Shown here: piece by piece, positions 17,002-25,648 of the stretch
Numbering within the stretch: position 1 is the first letter of the stretch
How the letters are laid out: each line of letters starts with the position of its first letter
Assembly: GCA_944324555.1 (NCBI GenBank)
Contig: CALUWU010000072.1
Span: forward strand, 1-32,333
From: an uncultured Desulfovibrio sp.
Lineage (GTDB): Bacteria > Desulfobacterota > Desulfovibrionia > Desulfovibrionales > Desulfovibrionaceae
DNA length: 32,333 nucleotides
Direction: 5' to 3'
The notes under the pieces: generated by a model
What the model saw: the letters and a program-made list of their open reading frames with translations, nothing else
Database searches by the model: none
Told to the model about the DNA's origin: nothing
Position numbers and translations under genes: made by a program

Positions 17002-17034
17002 AAAAAAAGCCCTTGCGGCGTTTACCGCAAGGGC
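17002..17034 (-). terminator. Rho-independent terminator of the tRNA gene
   Basis: A perfect 10-base stem GCCCTTGCGG (17009-17018) with CCGCAAGGGC (17025-17034) and a 6-base loop, followed on the minus strand by seven T (17002-17008). It begins 11 bases beyond the tRNA 3' end. Confidence 0.9.
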
Positions 17035-17044
17035 CTGTACTTTC

Positions 17045-17121
<77 letters not shown>

Positions 17122-17222
17122 ACACTGTTTTTCTTCGTTCACCTCGTGAACAGGTGTAGTTCTACGGATTTTGCCCCTCTCTGTCAACAAAAATCTCAAA
17201 AAAAAAATTTTTATCATGATAA

Positions 17223-18614
17223 CTACTTTGAATTTCTCAATAAAAAAAGAACAACGCAGCGGGCCAGAAGCGCCGTCCCCAGCGGCAGGACGCTCTCGTC
17301 AAAGGTGAAGGTCGCCGTATGGTGCCCCGAAGGACGGTCCGCGCCCAGCTGCATGTAGACGGCTTCGCCGCCCTGCTCCTGCACATGATTCATGAACCAG
17401 CTGCAATCCTCGGACGCGCCGAAATCCGCCTCGGTCACGATTTCCCCGAAAGCGTTCATGGAACGGGCGGCCTCCTCCACCAGCGCCGTCAGCTCGGGCG
17501 ACGACATGGCCCCCGGGCAGCTGCTCTGCACGGAAACCTCCGCCGCGCACTGATGCATGAGCGCCGCGCCCTCGACGACGCGGCGCACGGCGTCCATCAT
17601 ATAGGCGTCAATGGCCGAGGTGGCGCCGCGCGTCTCGCCGCGAAGCCAGGCATGAGCCGGAATGATGTTCGGCGTTTCCCGCGCGTGCAGCTCGCCCACG
17701 TTGATGCGCGAGGCGCCATCCCCGTGCCGGGGAATGGCCTGCATCTGACAGACGGCCGTGCAGGCCGCGAGCAGGGCGTTGCGTCCCTGATGGGGCGCCG
17801 TTCCGGCGTGCGCGCTGCGGCCGTCAAAGGTTACCTGAAAGTTCGTTGTCGCCAGAAAGCCCCGCGTCCCGCAGATCAGGCGGCCGCTTGGGCCGCCCTG
17901 CATCCCGATATGCAGGGCAAAAAGCGCGGCCACATCGCGCATGGCGCCGGCGGCGACCATGCCCGGCGCTCCCTCGCCTTCCTCCTCGGCCGGCTGAAAG
18001 ACCAGACGCACCCGCCCGTGCAGACTGTCGCCGCAGGAGTCCCGCAACCGCGCCAGCACGCGCGCCAGCCCCAGTCCGATGGCCGTATGGCCGTCATGGG
18101 CGCAGGCGTGCATGCGCCCTTCGTGGCGACTGGCAAAGCCTCCGGCGGCGGGCGCGTGCCGCGCGTCGGCGCATTCGGTCAGGCCGGCATTGGCGTCCAT
18201 GTCGAAGCGCAGCGCCGTCAGCGGCCCGCCCCGCCCGAAGACAATATCGCCCCACACGGCGGTAAGCCCGCCCGCCATGCGTTCCACAAGCCCGGGCGGC
18301 GCGCCTTCCTCGACGGCCCGTCGCCGCTCCTCCGCGTCCCTGTCGGCCCTGAAGGAGCGCGGGCAGGCTTCGGGATCGCAGGCCTCCGCGCCCATGCGTA
18401 CCGCAAAACCGCAGGCCGCAAGCCGCTCGGCCGCAAGCGCGGCCGTGCGGTACTCCGCCCACGCCGTTTCGGGATGGCGGTGCAGATCGCGCCGCAGGGC
18501 CGCAAGTTCCTCCGTCAGCGCGCCGCACTCCTCGTCAATGGCGGCAAAACAGCGCCGAACGCTTTCCTCCGCGCGAGGGTGATCGGTCTTCATGCTTTCA
18601 GATTTCGTCTTCAT
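17223..18614 (-). CDS. M20-family amidohydrolase, AbgA-like
   Basis: Cytosolic di-metal amidohydrolase of the peptidase M20 family, of the type that hydrolyses p-aminobenzoyl-glutamate or N-acyl amino acids. It has 463 residues. Metal-site motifs are visible: MHACAHDGHTAIGLG (as in AbgA), QPAEEEGEGAPG with the catalytic Glu pair, LHIG, and a C-terminal PSGHHTATF. The lid domain begins after GTRGFLATTNFQVTFDGRSAHAG. An insertion near 75-115 (EACPRSFRADRDAEERRR) is also seen in AbgA-type proteins. The partner subunit AbgB is not in the window. Start ATG 18614 is used with a modest GGAG; ATG 18593 is an alternative. It is divergent from the CNNM gene. Confidence 0.88.
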   Translation of the reverse strand: MKTKSESMKTDHPRAEESVRRCFAAIDEECGALTEELAALRRDLHRHPETAWAEYRTAALAAERLAACGFAVRMGAEACDPEACPRSFRADRDAEERRRAVEEGAPPGLVERMAGGLTAVWGDIVFGRGGPLTALRFDMDANAGLTECADARHAPAAGGFASRHEGRMHACAHDGHTAIGLGLARVLARLRDSCGDSLHGRVRLVFQPAEEEGEGAPGMVAAGAMRDVAALFALHIGMQGGPSGRLICGTRGFLATTNFQVTFDGRSAHAGTAPHQGRNALLAACTAVCQMQAIPRHGDGASRINVGELHARETPNIIPAHAWLRGETRGATSAIDAYMMDAVRRVVEGAALMHQCAAEVSVQSSCPGAMSSPELTALVEEAARSMNAFGEIVTEADFGASEDCSWFMNHVQEQGGEAVYMQLGADRPSGHHTATFTFDESVLPLGTALLARCVVLFLLRNSK

Positions 18615-18630
18615 GCCGTCGCTGCTCCGA

Positions 18631-18659
18631 TTGCCAAGGGGATGCGGGCAGGATATAGT
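18631..18659 (+). promoter_or_regulatory. Predicted promoter of the CNNM/CBS gene
   Basis: TTGCCA (18631-18636), exactly 17 bases, then TATAGT (18654-18659). Both hexamers match sigma70 consensus well. It leaves about 62 bases of leader before the ATG at 18729 and lies just outside the divergent amidohydrolase gene. Confidence 0.6.
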
Positions 18660-18728
18660 TTTTCCATCGCGCCGCGCAAGCCCCGCCGGCGTCCCATCCT
18701 CATACCCCTACCTTTCAAGGATACTCGC

Positions 18729-19772
18729 ATGTTGACTCTGGCTCTGGCCGTCGGCATCGCCGTACTGACGTCCTTCACCTGTTCCCTAACGGAAGCGGCC
18801 CTGTACGCCGTCCCCTGGTCCGCCATCGAGCGCGCCCGGCAGAGCGGGCGCCGCGCGGGAAAAATCCTCTATATGCTCCGCTCCAACATCGACAAGCCCA
18901 TCGCCGCCATCCTCACCATGAACACCGTGGCCAACACGGCCGGCTCCGCCGTCGCGGGCGCGGCCTTCATGGCGGCGTTCGGCGCCGAATACATGGGCGT
19001 CTTCGCCGCCGTCTTCACCTGCATCATTCTCATGTTCGGCGAAATCGTTCCCAAGACCCTCGGCGTCGCCTACTGCACGCCCATCATGACGGCCTTCGCC
19101 ACGCCCCTCCAATGGGCCGTTCGCCTGCTCTCGCCCCTGATCTGGCTGCTGGGCCTGCTGACGCGCGCCGTCACGCCGCAGACAAAGGGACCGCAGATAT
19201 CCGAAGACGATATCTGCGCCATAACCAGCCTCTCCCGCGAGGCCGGCCGCATTCAGGATTACGAAGAACGCTTTGTCCGCAATGTGCTGGCGCTCGATCA
19301 GAAGCGCGTCTACGACATCATGACGCCGCGCACGGTCGTCTTCTCCCTGCCGAGCAGTCTTACGGTGGACGAGGCCTATTCGGACCCGCAAATCTGGCAT
19401 TTCAGCCGCATTCCCGTCTTCGGCGACGACAACGAGGATCTTCTCGGCCTTGTGGAACGCCGCACGCTGGCGCGCTGTTCCCGGGAGGGCGACAGCGGCA
19501 AGACCCGCCTCGCCGACATCATGCGGCCGCTGCACTTCGTGCAGGAAACCCAGACGCTGGACAGGCTGCTGCGGGAGTTTCTCCAGTCCCGCGTGCATCT
19601 CTTCGCCGTGCTGGACGAATACGGCGGCCTTGCCGGCGTGGTGACGCTGGAGGACGTGATGGAGGAAATTCTCGGCCGCGAAATCGTTGACGAAAGCGAC
19701 AGCGTCGCGGACCTCCAGACCCTTGCCCGGCAGCGCCGCAAGAACGCCGCCGCCGGCAACGAAAGGGGCTGA
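18729..19772 (+). CDS. CNNM/CBS-domain membrane protein (HlyC/CorC family)
   Basis: A 347-residue inner-membrane protein with an N-terminal CNNM (DUF21) domain of about four hydrophobic segments (residues 1-160, including FGEIVPKTLGVAY), then a CBS pair (about 205-325; LDQKRVYDIMTPRTVV and YGGLAGVVTLEDVMEEILG). Relatives take part in magnesium or cobalt efflux. It ends soon after the second CBS domain, so the C-terminal CorC-associated domain found in longer relatives is absent; shorter members like this are known. The start is MLTLALAVG, with AAGGA upstream; the frame stays open a long way upstream, but that is antisense to the amidohydrolase gene. Confidence 0.9.
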   Translation: MLTLALAVGIAVLTSFTCSLTEAALYAVPWSAIERARQSGRRAGKILYMLRSNIDKPIAAILTMNTVANTAGSAVAGAAFMAAFGAEYMGVFAAVFTCIILMFGEIVPKTLGVAYCTPIMTAFATPLQWAVRLLSPLIWLLGLLTRAVTPQTKGPQISEDDICAITSLSREAGRIQDYEERFVRNVLALDQKRVYDIMTPRTVVFSLPSSLTVDEAYSDPQIWHFSRIPVFGDDNEDLLGLVERRTLARCSREGDSGKTRLADIMRPLHFVQETQTLDRLLREFLQSRVHLFAVLDEYGGLAGVVTLEDVMEEILGREIVDESDSVADLQTLARQRRKNAAAGNERG

Positions 19773-19819
19773 TCGGCGCGGCCCGGCGCGCTGGCAGTCA
19801 ATGCCGCCGCTCACAAAAA

Positions 19820-19834
19820 TAGGAATTGTTCCTA
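19820..19834. promoter_or_regulatory. Inverted repeat before the ccm operon, candidate operator
   Basis: TAGGAA-TTG-TTCCTA is a perfect 6-base inverted repeat with a 3-base spacer. Directly after it comes TTGATT (19836-19841) and, 17 bases later, TAGATC (19859-19864), a weak promoter-like pair. The position just upstream of the -35 would suit an activator. I do not recognise the protein that would bind it. Confidence 0.35.
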
Positions 19835-19975
19835 CTTGATTGCCCCCCGCCCCTGTGCTAGATCAGGCCGTGATATGCTCCGACGCCCGGGCGGAGCGGC
19901 CGCGCGCCGCGCGCCCCGTTCCGGCGACAGGGCGACCCCGGGCGAAGCCCGCCCCAACTTCAACGAGGAACGGTC

Positions 19976-20386
19976 ATGGCACGAAAGAATACCTGTACCT
20001 ACCTTATCGCAGGGCTGCTCTTTCTGGGCGGCGTCGGCTATCTTGCCTATTCCGGCCTGTCGGAAGGCAGCGTCTATTTCCTCAATGTTTCCGAAGCGCA
20101 CGCAGCGTCTCCCGACAAGCTGCGCGCCGCGCGTCTCTTCGGAACCGTCGCCGCCTCCGGCATCAGCAAGCCGGAAAACGGTCCCGGCGTGGACTTTCTT
20201 CTTGAAGACAAGGACAATCCCGCGCTGACCATGGCCGTCAGCTATCGCGGCGCGGTCCCCGACACCTTCAAGGCCGGAGCGGAAGTCATTGTCGAAGGCG
20301 GCATGGCCGGACAGAACTTCGCGGCGAAGACGCTGATGACCAAGTGTCCCTCCAAGTACCAGAAGGAAAACCGCAAGGAGAGCTGA
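19976..20386 (+). CDS. ccmE: Cytochrome c maturation haem chaperone CcmE (CxxxY type)
   Basis: Periplasmic, membrane-anchored haem chaperone that carries haem from CcmC to CcmF. It has 136 residues: an anchor helix at about 8-26, then the OB-fold (RLFGTVAASGISK, VDFLLEDKDNPALTMAVSY, VIVEGGM). The haem-attachment motif is C124-P-S-K-Y128, that is CxxxY, where most bacteria have HxxxY. This substitution is the known hallmark of the Desulfovibrio 'System I*'. The ATG follows GAGGAACGGTC. First gene of the ccm operon; 164 bases separate it from ccmF. Confidence 0.95.
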   Translation: MARKNTCTYLIAGLLFLGGVGYLAYSGLSEGSVYFLNVSEAHAASPDKLRAARLFGTVAASGISKPENGPGVDFLLEDKDNPALTMAVSYRGAVPDTFKAGAEVIVEGGMAGQNFAAKTLMTKCPSKYQKENRKES

Positions 20387-20408
20387 TCATCCCGCTTTCC
20401 CTCCCATG

Positions 20409-20527
20409 ACGGCCGCGCGACGGCCGTTTCCGCCTGATTTCCCTTGTCGGGCGGTCTTTCCCCGCGCCGCCCCTGATCCCTCCGTTCCCCGCGGAGCAAA
20501 AGACAAGCGCGCTTCCCCGGGAAGCGC
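20409..20527 (+). other. Two hairpins between ccmE and ccmF
   Basis: ACGGCCG (20409-20415) pairs with CGGCCGT (20421-20427), followed by TTTCC. A second stem, GCGCTTCC (20509-20516) with GGAAGCGC (20520-20527), ends 23 bases before the ccmF start. Together they could trim or partly terminate the message and so give more ccmE than downstream product. Neither has a full U tract. Confidence 0.35.
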
Positions 20528-20550
20528 CGCATGCCGGAGCCTTTGTCTTC

Positions 20551-22503
20551 ATGTATTTTATTGCCTACGCACTCCAGTTGCTGCTGCTGCTCTGCGCTCT
20601 CGCGGGCGGCGGTCTGGCCATTTTCCAATTGTATGAAGGACGCAGCCACGCGCTGAAAATCGTGGAACGCCTCCACTGGGTGGCAAGCGGCTCCCTGCTT
20701 CTGGCCTCGGCCCTGCTGCTGCACGCCCTGTTCTGGAAGGATTTCAGCCTGCAATACGTGGCGAGCTATACGGACGTCCTGCTGCCCGCCTTCTACCGCC
20801 TGACGGCCTTCTGGGCCGGGCAGCCCGGTTCCATGCTGTTCTGGGCGCTTTCGGTGGGCGTCATGGGCAGCCTTTTCGCCGTCACCCGGAGCTACGCCCG
20901 CCTGACGCCCGGCACCCGTCTCTGGTTCTGGGCGTTCTTTTACGGCGTCATGGCCTTTTTCGCGCTCGTGCTGACGACCTGGAGCAATCCTTTCCTCATG
21001 CAGACCCCGGCGCCCGCCGACGGCAACGGTCTGAACCCTCTGCTTCAGAATCCGGGCATGATCTTCCATCCCCCGCTGCTGTTCCTCGGTTACGGCGGCT
21101 TTGCCGTGCCCTCCTGTCTCGCGCTGGCGCAGGCCATGTCCGGCGCGCGGCGGCAGGAAGACGCCTGGTTCCGCGTTTCCCGCCCCTTCATCATGCTTGC
21201 CTGGCTCTTCCTCACCGCGGGCATCGTGCTCGGCATGTGGTGGGCCTACATGGAACTCGGCTGGGGCGGTTACTGGGCCTGGGACCCGGTGGAAAACGCC
21301 TCGCTGATTCCCTGGCTCATCGGCAGCGCCGCCCTGCATACCCTTGTCATCGAGGATCGTCGCGGCAAGCTGGCCCGCGTCAACGTGGCGCTCATGGGGC
21401 TGTGCACGGTCTCCGCCTTCTTTGCCACCTATCTTGTCCGCAGCGGCGTCATCCAGTCCGTGCACGCCTTCGGCGACGGCGGCGTGGGCACGCCCCTGCT
21501 GATCTTCGTGCTGGCGGGCGTCGCGGTTTCCTTCTGGGCGGCCTGCTCCGAAAAAACGCGCGGCGAAACGCTGGAAAACTTCTTTGCCAGCCGCGAGGGC
21601 CTGCTCGTCCTTGTCGCCTGGATTCTGCTCGCCCTCGCCGTCATCATTCTCACGGCCACCATGTGGCCCGTGTTCAGCCTGCTCTGGTCGTCAAGCCCCA
21701 ACGGGCTCGACGCCAATTTCTATAACCGCGTCTGCCTGCCCCTGGGCGCGCTCCTGATGCTGGTCATGGCCCTGTGCCCGTGGCTCGGCTGGAAGGGCGG
21801 CTTCAGCGGCGGAAAGGGCCTTGCCGTTACGGGCGTCGCGGCCGCCGCGGCCGTCGCCTGCCTGCTGTGGTGGCTGTCTTCCCAGGCCGGCGCCCTGCCG
21901 CTTGTCCGCCACCTGAAGCAGCCCCTGCCGCTCATCGGCGCGGCGGCGGCGGGAGGCGTGGCCGCGGCCTGCCTCTACCTGCTTGTATCCGCCGTCCGCA
22001 ACCGGGCGTGGCCCCGGGTCGGCGCGCTGGGAACCCATCTTGGTCTGGCTCTCATGGCCCTGGGCATCGCCGTCTCCGGCCCCTACAAGATTGAAAAGGA
22101 CGTCTACCTCAACGAAGGCGGCAGCGACGTCGTCGGCAAGTACAACGTGACGCTGCTTTCTCTCGAAACGGGCCGGAATCCCGTCGGCTTCGACTATATC
22201 GAGGCGCGGGTCCGCGTGGAAAGGGACGGCAGGGAACTCGGCGTTCTCGGCCCCCAGCGCCGTCTCTACGACAAGTTCGGCCAGATGAACCAGTTCTCCG
22301 AAGTGGACGTGATTCCCGGGCTTGGCGAGGAAGTCTACGCCTCCCTGCTGGGGCTCGACGAATCGTCCCGCGTGCTTGTCCGCATCAGCGTCGAACCGCT
22401 CATCAACTGGCTGTGGATCGGCGGCGCTCTCATGAGCCTTGCGCCCTTCCTGTCGCTTTGCCGCTCCGGCCGCCGCGCCGCCGCCGGAGAAAAAACCGCC
22501 TGA
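20551..22503 (+). CDS. ccmF: Cytochrome c haem lyase subunit CcmF
   Basis: Inner-membrane haem handling protein that takes haem from CcmE and attaches it to apocytochrome c. It has 650 residues with many membrane helices. The tryptophan-rich WWD segment WGGYWAWDPVENASLIPWL begins near residue 238, and the upstream NPLLQNPGMIFHPPLLFLGY with conserved His is as expected. The periplasmic C-terminal part (about 490-620) has LNEGGSDVVGKYNVTL and ends in a last membrane segment. Since no ccmG or ccmH is seen in the operon, CcmF here may work without that thiol-reduction branch, as shown for Desulfovibrio. Confidence 0.96.
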   Translation: MYFIAYALQLLLLLCALAGGGLAIFQLYEGRSHALKIVERLHWVASGSLLLASALLLHALFWKDFSLQYVASYTDVLLPAFYRLTAFWAGQPGSMLFWALSVGVMGSLFAVTRSYARLTPGTRLWFWAFFYGVMAFFALVLTTWSNPFLMQTPAPADGNGLNPLLQNPGMIFHPPLLFLGYGGFAVPSCLALAQAMSGARRQEDAWFRVSRPFIMLAWLFLTAGIVLGMWWAYMELGWGGYWAWDPVENASLIPWLIGSAALHTLVIEDRRGKLARVNVALMGLCTVSAFFATYLVRSGVIQSVHAFGDGGVGTPLLIFVLAGVAVSFWAACSEKTRGETLENFFASREGLLVLVAWILLALAVIILTATMWPVFSLLWSSSPNGLDANFYNRVCLPLGALLMLVMALCPWLGWKGGFSGGKGLAVTGVAAAAAVACLLWWLSSQAGALPLVRHLKQPLPLIGAAAAGGVAAACLYLLVSAVRNRAWPRVGALGTHLGLALMALGIAVSGPYKIEKDVYLNEGGSDVVGKYNVTLLSLETGRNPVGFDYIEARVRVERDGRELGVLGPQRRLYDKFGQMNQFSEVDVIPGLGEEVYASLLGLDESSRVLVRISVEPLINWLWIGGALMSLAPFLSLCRSGRRAAAGEKTA

Positions 22504-22644
22504 TCGCCCGCGGGAGGAAGGCCGCGCCCCGCCGCCTTCCTCCCGCGAGCCCTGCAACGGGGCGCCCCGCGAAGGCCGTTCCTCCCCGGAAATCTTCCAC
22601 GGGAAAAGAGCTTTCGGAACGCGCGGCGCGCCCGAGGAATTTTC

Positions 22645-24042
22645 ATGCTGCACCTGCACCGCGTCGCCAAGATTTTCGGCCTCAAGGCCGTGCTGCGTAA
22701 TGTTTCCTGTTCGTTCGCGCCAGGCTCTATAACCCTGCTCGCGGGCGATAACGGCGCGGGCAAAAGCACGCTCCTCCGTCTGGCCGCCGGCCTGTCCCGC
22801 CCCACCGCCGGAGAAGTCGCGCGCGCCGAAAACGCCGTCGTCGGCTATGTGGGCCATGCGACCTTTCTCTATCCCGGCCTGACGGCCCTGGAAAATCTCG
22901 CCTTCTGGGCGCGCGTCTACGGAACCTCCCGGGAACGGGGCCGCCTGCTCGAACTGCTGGATCAGGTCGGTCTGGCCGCCCACGCCCACGAACGGGCCGG
23001 AGTCTTTTCACGCGGCATGGCCCAGCGTCTCAATCTGGCCCGCGTCCTGATGCGCCCGGCGGACATTCTTCTGCTGGACGAACCCGGCACGGGACTGGAC
23101 GTCTCGTCGCGCGAGCTGCTGCGCGCCCAGATGCGCGCCGCGCGGGATCGCGGCGCCTGCGTCGTTGTCGTCAGCCATGATTACGAGGGCGACAGCGCCG
23201 TCGCGGATCGCGTTCTGGTCCTGCGCGACGGCGCCATAGCCTACGACGGCCCCCCCGACGGCTACGCTCCCGGGGCGGCCGAAAGCGCGAAGCCGGCCCC
23301 CCGGCCGGCGCCCGAAGCGCCCGCCGCGCCGAAAGAATGCGCCGAAAGGCCCGCTCCCGGGCTTCTTTCCCTCGCGCTGGCGACGGCGGGCAAGGATCTG
23401 CTGCTGACGCTGGCCCGCGGCAGCGGGCTTGTGCAGGCCCTGCTTCTCGGCCTGCTGCTGCTCTTTGTCTTCAGCCTCGCCCAGGGCGTCGGCGAACGGC
23501 TCTCGCCCCAGAACGCCGCCGCCGTCTTCTGGCTCAGTTCCGCCTTTTGTCAGGTGCTGATCTTCAACGGGCTTTACGCGCTGGAAGAACGCTGCGCCGC
23601 CCGCGTCGGACTCGTGCTGGCCCCGGCGCCCGTGCAGGGCGTCTGGCTGGGCAAGGCGCTGGCCGGGCTGCTCCTGCTGCTGCTCGCCCAGCTTGTCTTC
23701 CTGCCCGCGGCCGTCGTCTTTCTCGGTCAGGAAATACAGGGCGACTGGCCCGCCGCGCTGGCGGCGCTGCTTCTGGCAGACGCGGGCATGTGCGCCCTCG
23801 GCTCCCTTCTGGGCGCCCTGGCCCAGGGCGAAGCCGCCCGGGAATCCCTGCTCAGCATTGTTCTTTTCCCCCTGCTTGTTCCGCTGCTGCTGGCGGGCGT
23901 CAGCGTCGGAACCCAGGCCCTCGGCGCCCCCTCGCCGGACGGCCCCGACGCATGGATCGGCCTTGCCGCCGCCTTTGACGCCGTTTTCGCCGCGGCCGGA
24001 CTGCTGCTTTTCGGATTCATGTATACAGGAGACGACGCATGA
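22645..24042 (+). CDS. ccmAB: Fused haem-exporter ATPase and membrane subunit, CcmA-CcmB
   Basis: One uninterrupted 465-residue frame carries what are usually two proteins. Residues 1 to about 205 are the ABC ATPase CcmA: Walker A GDNGAGKST, signature region FSRGMAQRLNLARVLM, Walker B ILLLDEPGTGLD and the switch His in VVSHDYEG. After an Ala/Pro-rich linker (about 213-240), residues from about 245 to the end match full-length CcmB with six hydrophobic segments (LATAGKDLLLTLARGSG, ALEERCAARVGLVLAPAP, LSIVLFPLLVPLLLAGVS). The complex powers release of haem-loaded CcmE. The stop overlaps the ccmC start (ATGA), so expression is coupled. The fusion could be natural or strain-specific; no frameshift signal is seen. 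Confidence 0.92.
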   Translation: MLHLHRVAKIFGLKAVLRNVSCSFAPGSITLLAGDNGAGKSTLLRLAAGLSRPTAGEVARAENAVVGYVGHATFLYPGLTALENLAFWARVYGTSRERGRLLELLDQVGLAAHAHERAGVFSRGMAQRLNLARVLMRPADILLLDEPGTGLDVSSRELLRAQMRAARDRGACVVVVSHDYEGDSAVADRVLVLRDGAIAYDGPPDGYAPGAAESAKPAPRPAPEAPAAPKECAERPAPGLLSLALATAGKDLLLTLARGSGLVQALLLGLLLLFVFSLAQGVGERLSPQNAAAVFWLSSAFCQVLIFNGLYALEERCAARVGLVLAPAPVQGVWLGKALAGLLLLLLAQLVFLPAAVVFLGQEIQGDWPAALAALLLADAGMCALGSLLGALAQGEAARESLLSIVLFPLLVPLLLAGVSVGTQALGAPSPDGPDAWIGLAAAFDAVFAAAGLLLFGFMYTGDDA

Positions 24043-24743
24043 CGGCGCAACCTACCGCAGCCTCGCCGCTGCCCGCGCTGCTGGCTCTCGCGGGCGGCGC
24101 GGCCTTCGCGGGCTGCCAGTGGCTGATCTTTTTCTACGCCCCCGTGGAGGCCTCGCTCGGGCTGGCGCAAAAAATCTTCTACATCCACCTTCCCATGTCA
24201 TGGTGGGCGCTCATCAGTTTCTTTGTCCTCTTTCTCGCCTCGATCGCGGTCCTGCTCAGGAATTCCGAGGCGGCCGACCGGCTCTGCGCCGCCTCGGCGG
24301 AAATCGGCGTGCTGCTGGGCGGTCTGGCGCTGATCACCGGCATGATCTGGGCGCGTCTCTCGTGGGGCGTCTGGTGGACCTGGGACCCGCGCCTCAGTAC
24401 GACGCTTGTCATGTGGTTCATCTATGCGGGCTACCTCGTGCTGCGCGGACTGGACATGCCGCCGCAGCGCAAGCGGCGCGTGTGCGCCGTCGTGGGCGTC
24501 GTGGCCTTTCTCGACGTGCCGCTGGTCTTTCTCTCCGCCCGCCTCTGGCGCTCCATTCACCCCGCGGTCTTTGCCGACAAGGGCGGCGGACTGGAGCCGG
24601 AAATGCGCCTCACCGTCATGGCCTGCGTTCTCTGCTTCGGGCTGCTCTGGGCCGGTCTGCTCTGGACGCGCGCCCGGCAGCTCTCGCTGAACGCCCGTCT
24701 CGACGCGCTCTTTCTCCGCGACAAGACCGGCGCGCCCCGGTAG
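24039..24743 (+). CDS. ccmC: Haem transporter/handling protein CcmC
   Basis: Inner-membrane protein of 234 residues with about six helices that loads haem onto CcmE. The WWD segment is GVWWTWDPRLSTTLVMW, and the two haem-ligand histidines are in KIFYIHLPMSWW and WRSIHPAV. The start ATG overlaps the stop of the CcmAB fusion by four bases. The next gene, ccmD, begins 63 bases later. Confidence 0.95.
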   Translation: MTAQPTAASPLPALLALAGGAAFAGCQWLIFFYAPVEASLGLAQKIFYIHLPMSWWALISFFVLFLASIAVLLRNSEAADRLCAASAEIGVLLGGLALITGMIWARLSWGVWWTWDPRLSTTLVMWFIYAGYLVLRGLDMPPQRKRRVCAVVGVVAFLDVPLVFLSARLWRSIHPAVFADKGGGLEPEMRLTVMACVLCFGLLWAGLLWTRARQLSLNARLDALFLRDKTGAPR

Positions 24744-24806
24744 GCCCCGCGGGCCGTTCCCGGGAGCGCTTTCTCCACGAAACGCAAAAAAGGAAAAAGG
24801 AACGAT

Positions 24807-24944
24807 ATGGACACGCTGACATGGGTTGCGGCGGCCAACGCCGCCGTATGGATTGGCCTGGGGGGATATCTTGCCTTTCTTGGCGTAACGCAGCGGCGCC
24901 TTGCGGCGCGCCTTGCACAACTGGAGCTGATCAAAGATGAATGA
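24807..24944 (+). CDS. ccmD: CcmD, small membrane subunit of the Ccm complex
   Basis: A 45-residue protein beginning MDTLTWVAAANAAVWIGLGG. It has a single membrane helix (about 6-27) followed by a basic, Gln/Arg/Leu-rich cytoplasmic tail (QRRLAARLAQLELIK), the standard CcmD layout, and lies right after ccmC. CcmD is needed for release of holo-CcmE from the CcmABC complex. AAGG (AAAAAGGAACGAT) precedes the ATG. The stop overlaps the next gene's start by 8 bases. Confidence 0.88.
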   Translation: MDTLTWVAAANAAVWIGLGGYLAFLGVTQRRLAARLAQLELIKDE

Positions 24945-25536
24945 CGTTTCCTCCGCCCCCGCGGCTTCCCCTTCCCTGTCCGCGCGGCTGCTGCTGATCT
25001 TTCTTGGCCTGTGCTTCGCGGCCATGCTGATCGTCTCGGTAACGCAGCGCTTTCTCAATCCGCAACTGGTCGTGCCCTCGCAGACGCGGGCGGAGGCCGC
25101 GCCGGATGCGAACTCCATGAACGGCCAGATCGGCGAGCTGATGCAGAAAATCGGCGAAAATCCCAACGACGTCGAAACCATGCTGCACCTTGTCCAGCAT
25201 CTTGTCGCCACCCGCAACTGGCAGGCCGCCGAAACCTTTGCGCAGCGGGCCGTGGCTCTGGACGTCCTCAACCACAAGGCTCTCTATCTGCTCGGCTTCA
25301 TCAAGCACAACCTTGATCAGAACAAGGACGCCGCCCTGCTGCTGGAAAAGGCGGTTGCGATCAAGGACGACGCGCAGGTGCGCTACAGCCTGGGCATGCT
25401 CTACATTTATTTCCTGAACGATCCCGAGCGGGGCTATGCGCATCTTGAGGCCGCGCTGAAGGCCCCCGCCCTTGACGACGAAGTGAAGGCGCGCATCGGC
25501 GAGGAGCTCGGCAAGCGATCTTCAGGACAGAAATAA
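24937..25536 (+). CDS. CcmI-like membrane-anchored TPR protein
   Basis: A 199-residue protein with one N-terminal membrane helix (about 19-38) and a periplasmic part of tetratricopeptide repeats (about 65-185; NPNDVETMLHLVQHLVATRNWQAAE is the first unit, here cited as positions 75-99). Such proteins in ccm operons hold apocytochromes for haem ligation, as the TPR part of CcmI/CcmH does. The CcmH thioredoxin-like LRCxxC motif is absent. It starts inside ccmD (8-base overlap), which argues for a role in the same complex. Last gene of the operon; a terminator hairpin follows. Confidence 0.82.
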   Translation: MNDVSSAPAASPSLSARLLLIFLGLCFAAMLIVSVTQRFLNPQLVVPSQTRAEAAPDANSMNGQIGELMQKIGENPNDVETMLHLVQHLVATRNWQAAETFAQRAVALDVLNHKALYLLGFIKHNLDQNKDAALLLEKAVAIKDDAQVRYSLGMLYIYFLNDPERGYAHLEAALKAPALDDEVKARIGEELGKRSSGQK

Positions 25537-25620
25537 CCCCCGCGGGAACGGCGCGCCGCCTCCCCGCAAGACGCATTCACGATCGACCGCCGCGCTGCCG
25601 GCGGCGCCGATCCTGAACAG

Positions 25621-25648
25621 GAGCGCGAAGGTTCCCCCCTTCGCGCTC
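25621..25648 (+). terminator. Probable terminator of the ccm operon
   Basis: A perfect 11-base stem GAGCGCGAAGG (25621-25631) with CCTTCGCGCTC (25638-25648) and a 6-base loop, followed by TTGCCTTAT. The U tract is broken, but the position, 85 bases after the last ccm gene, fits. Confidence 0.6.
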
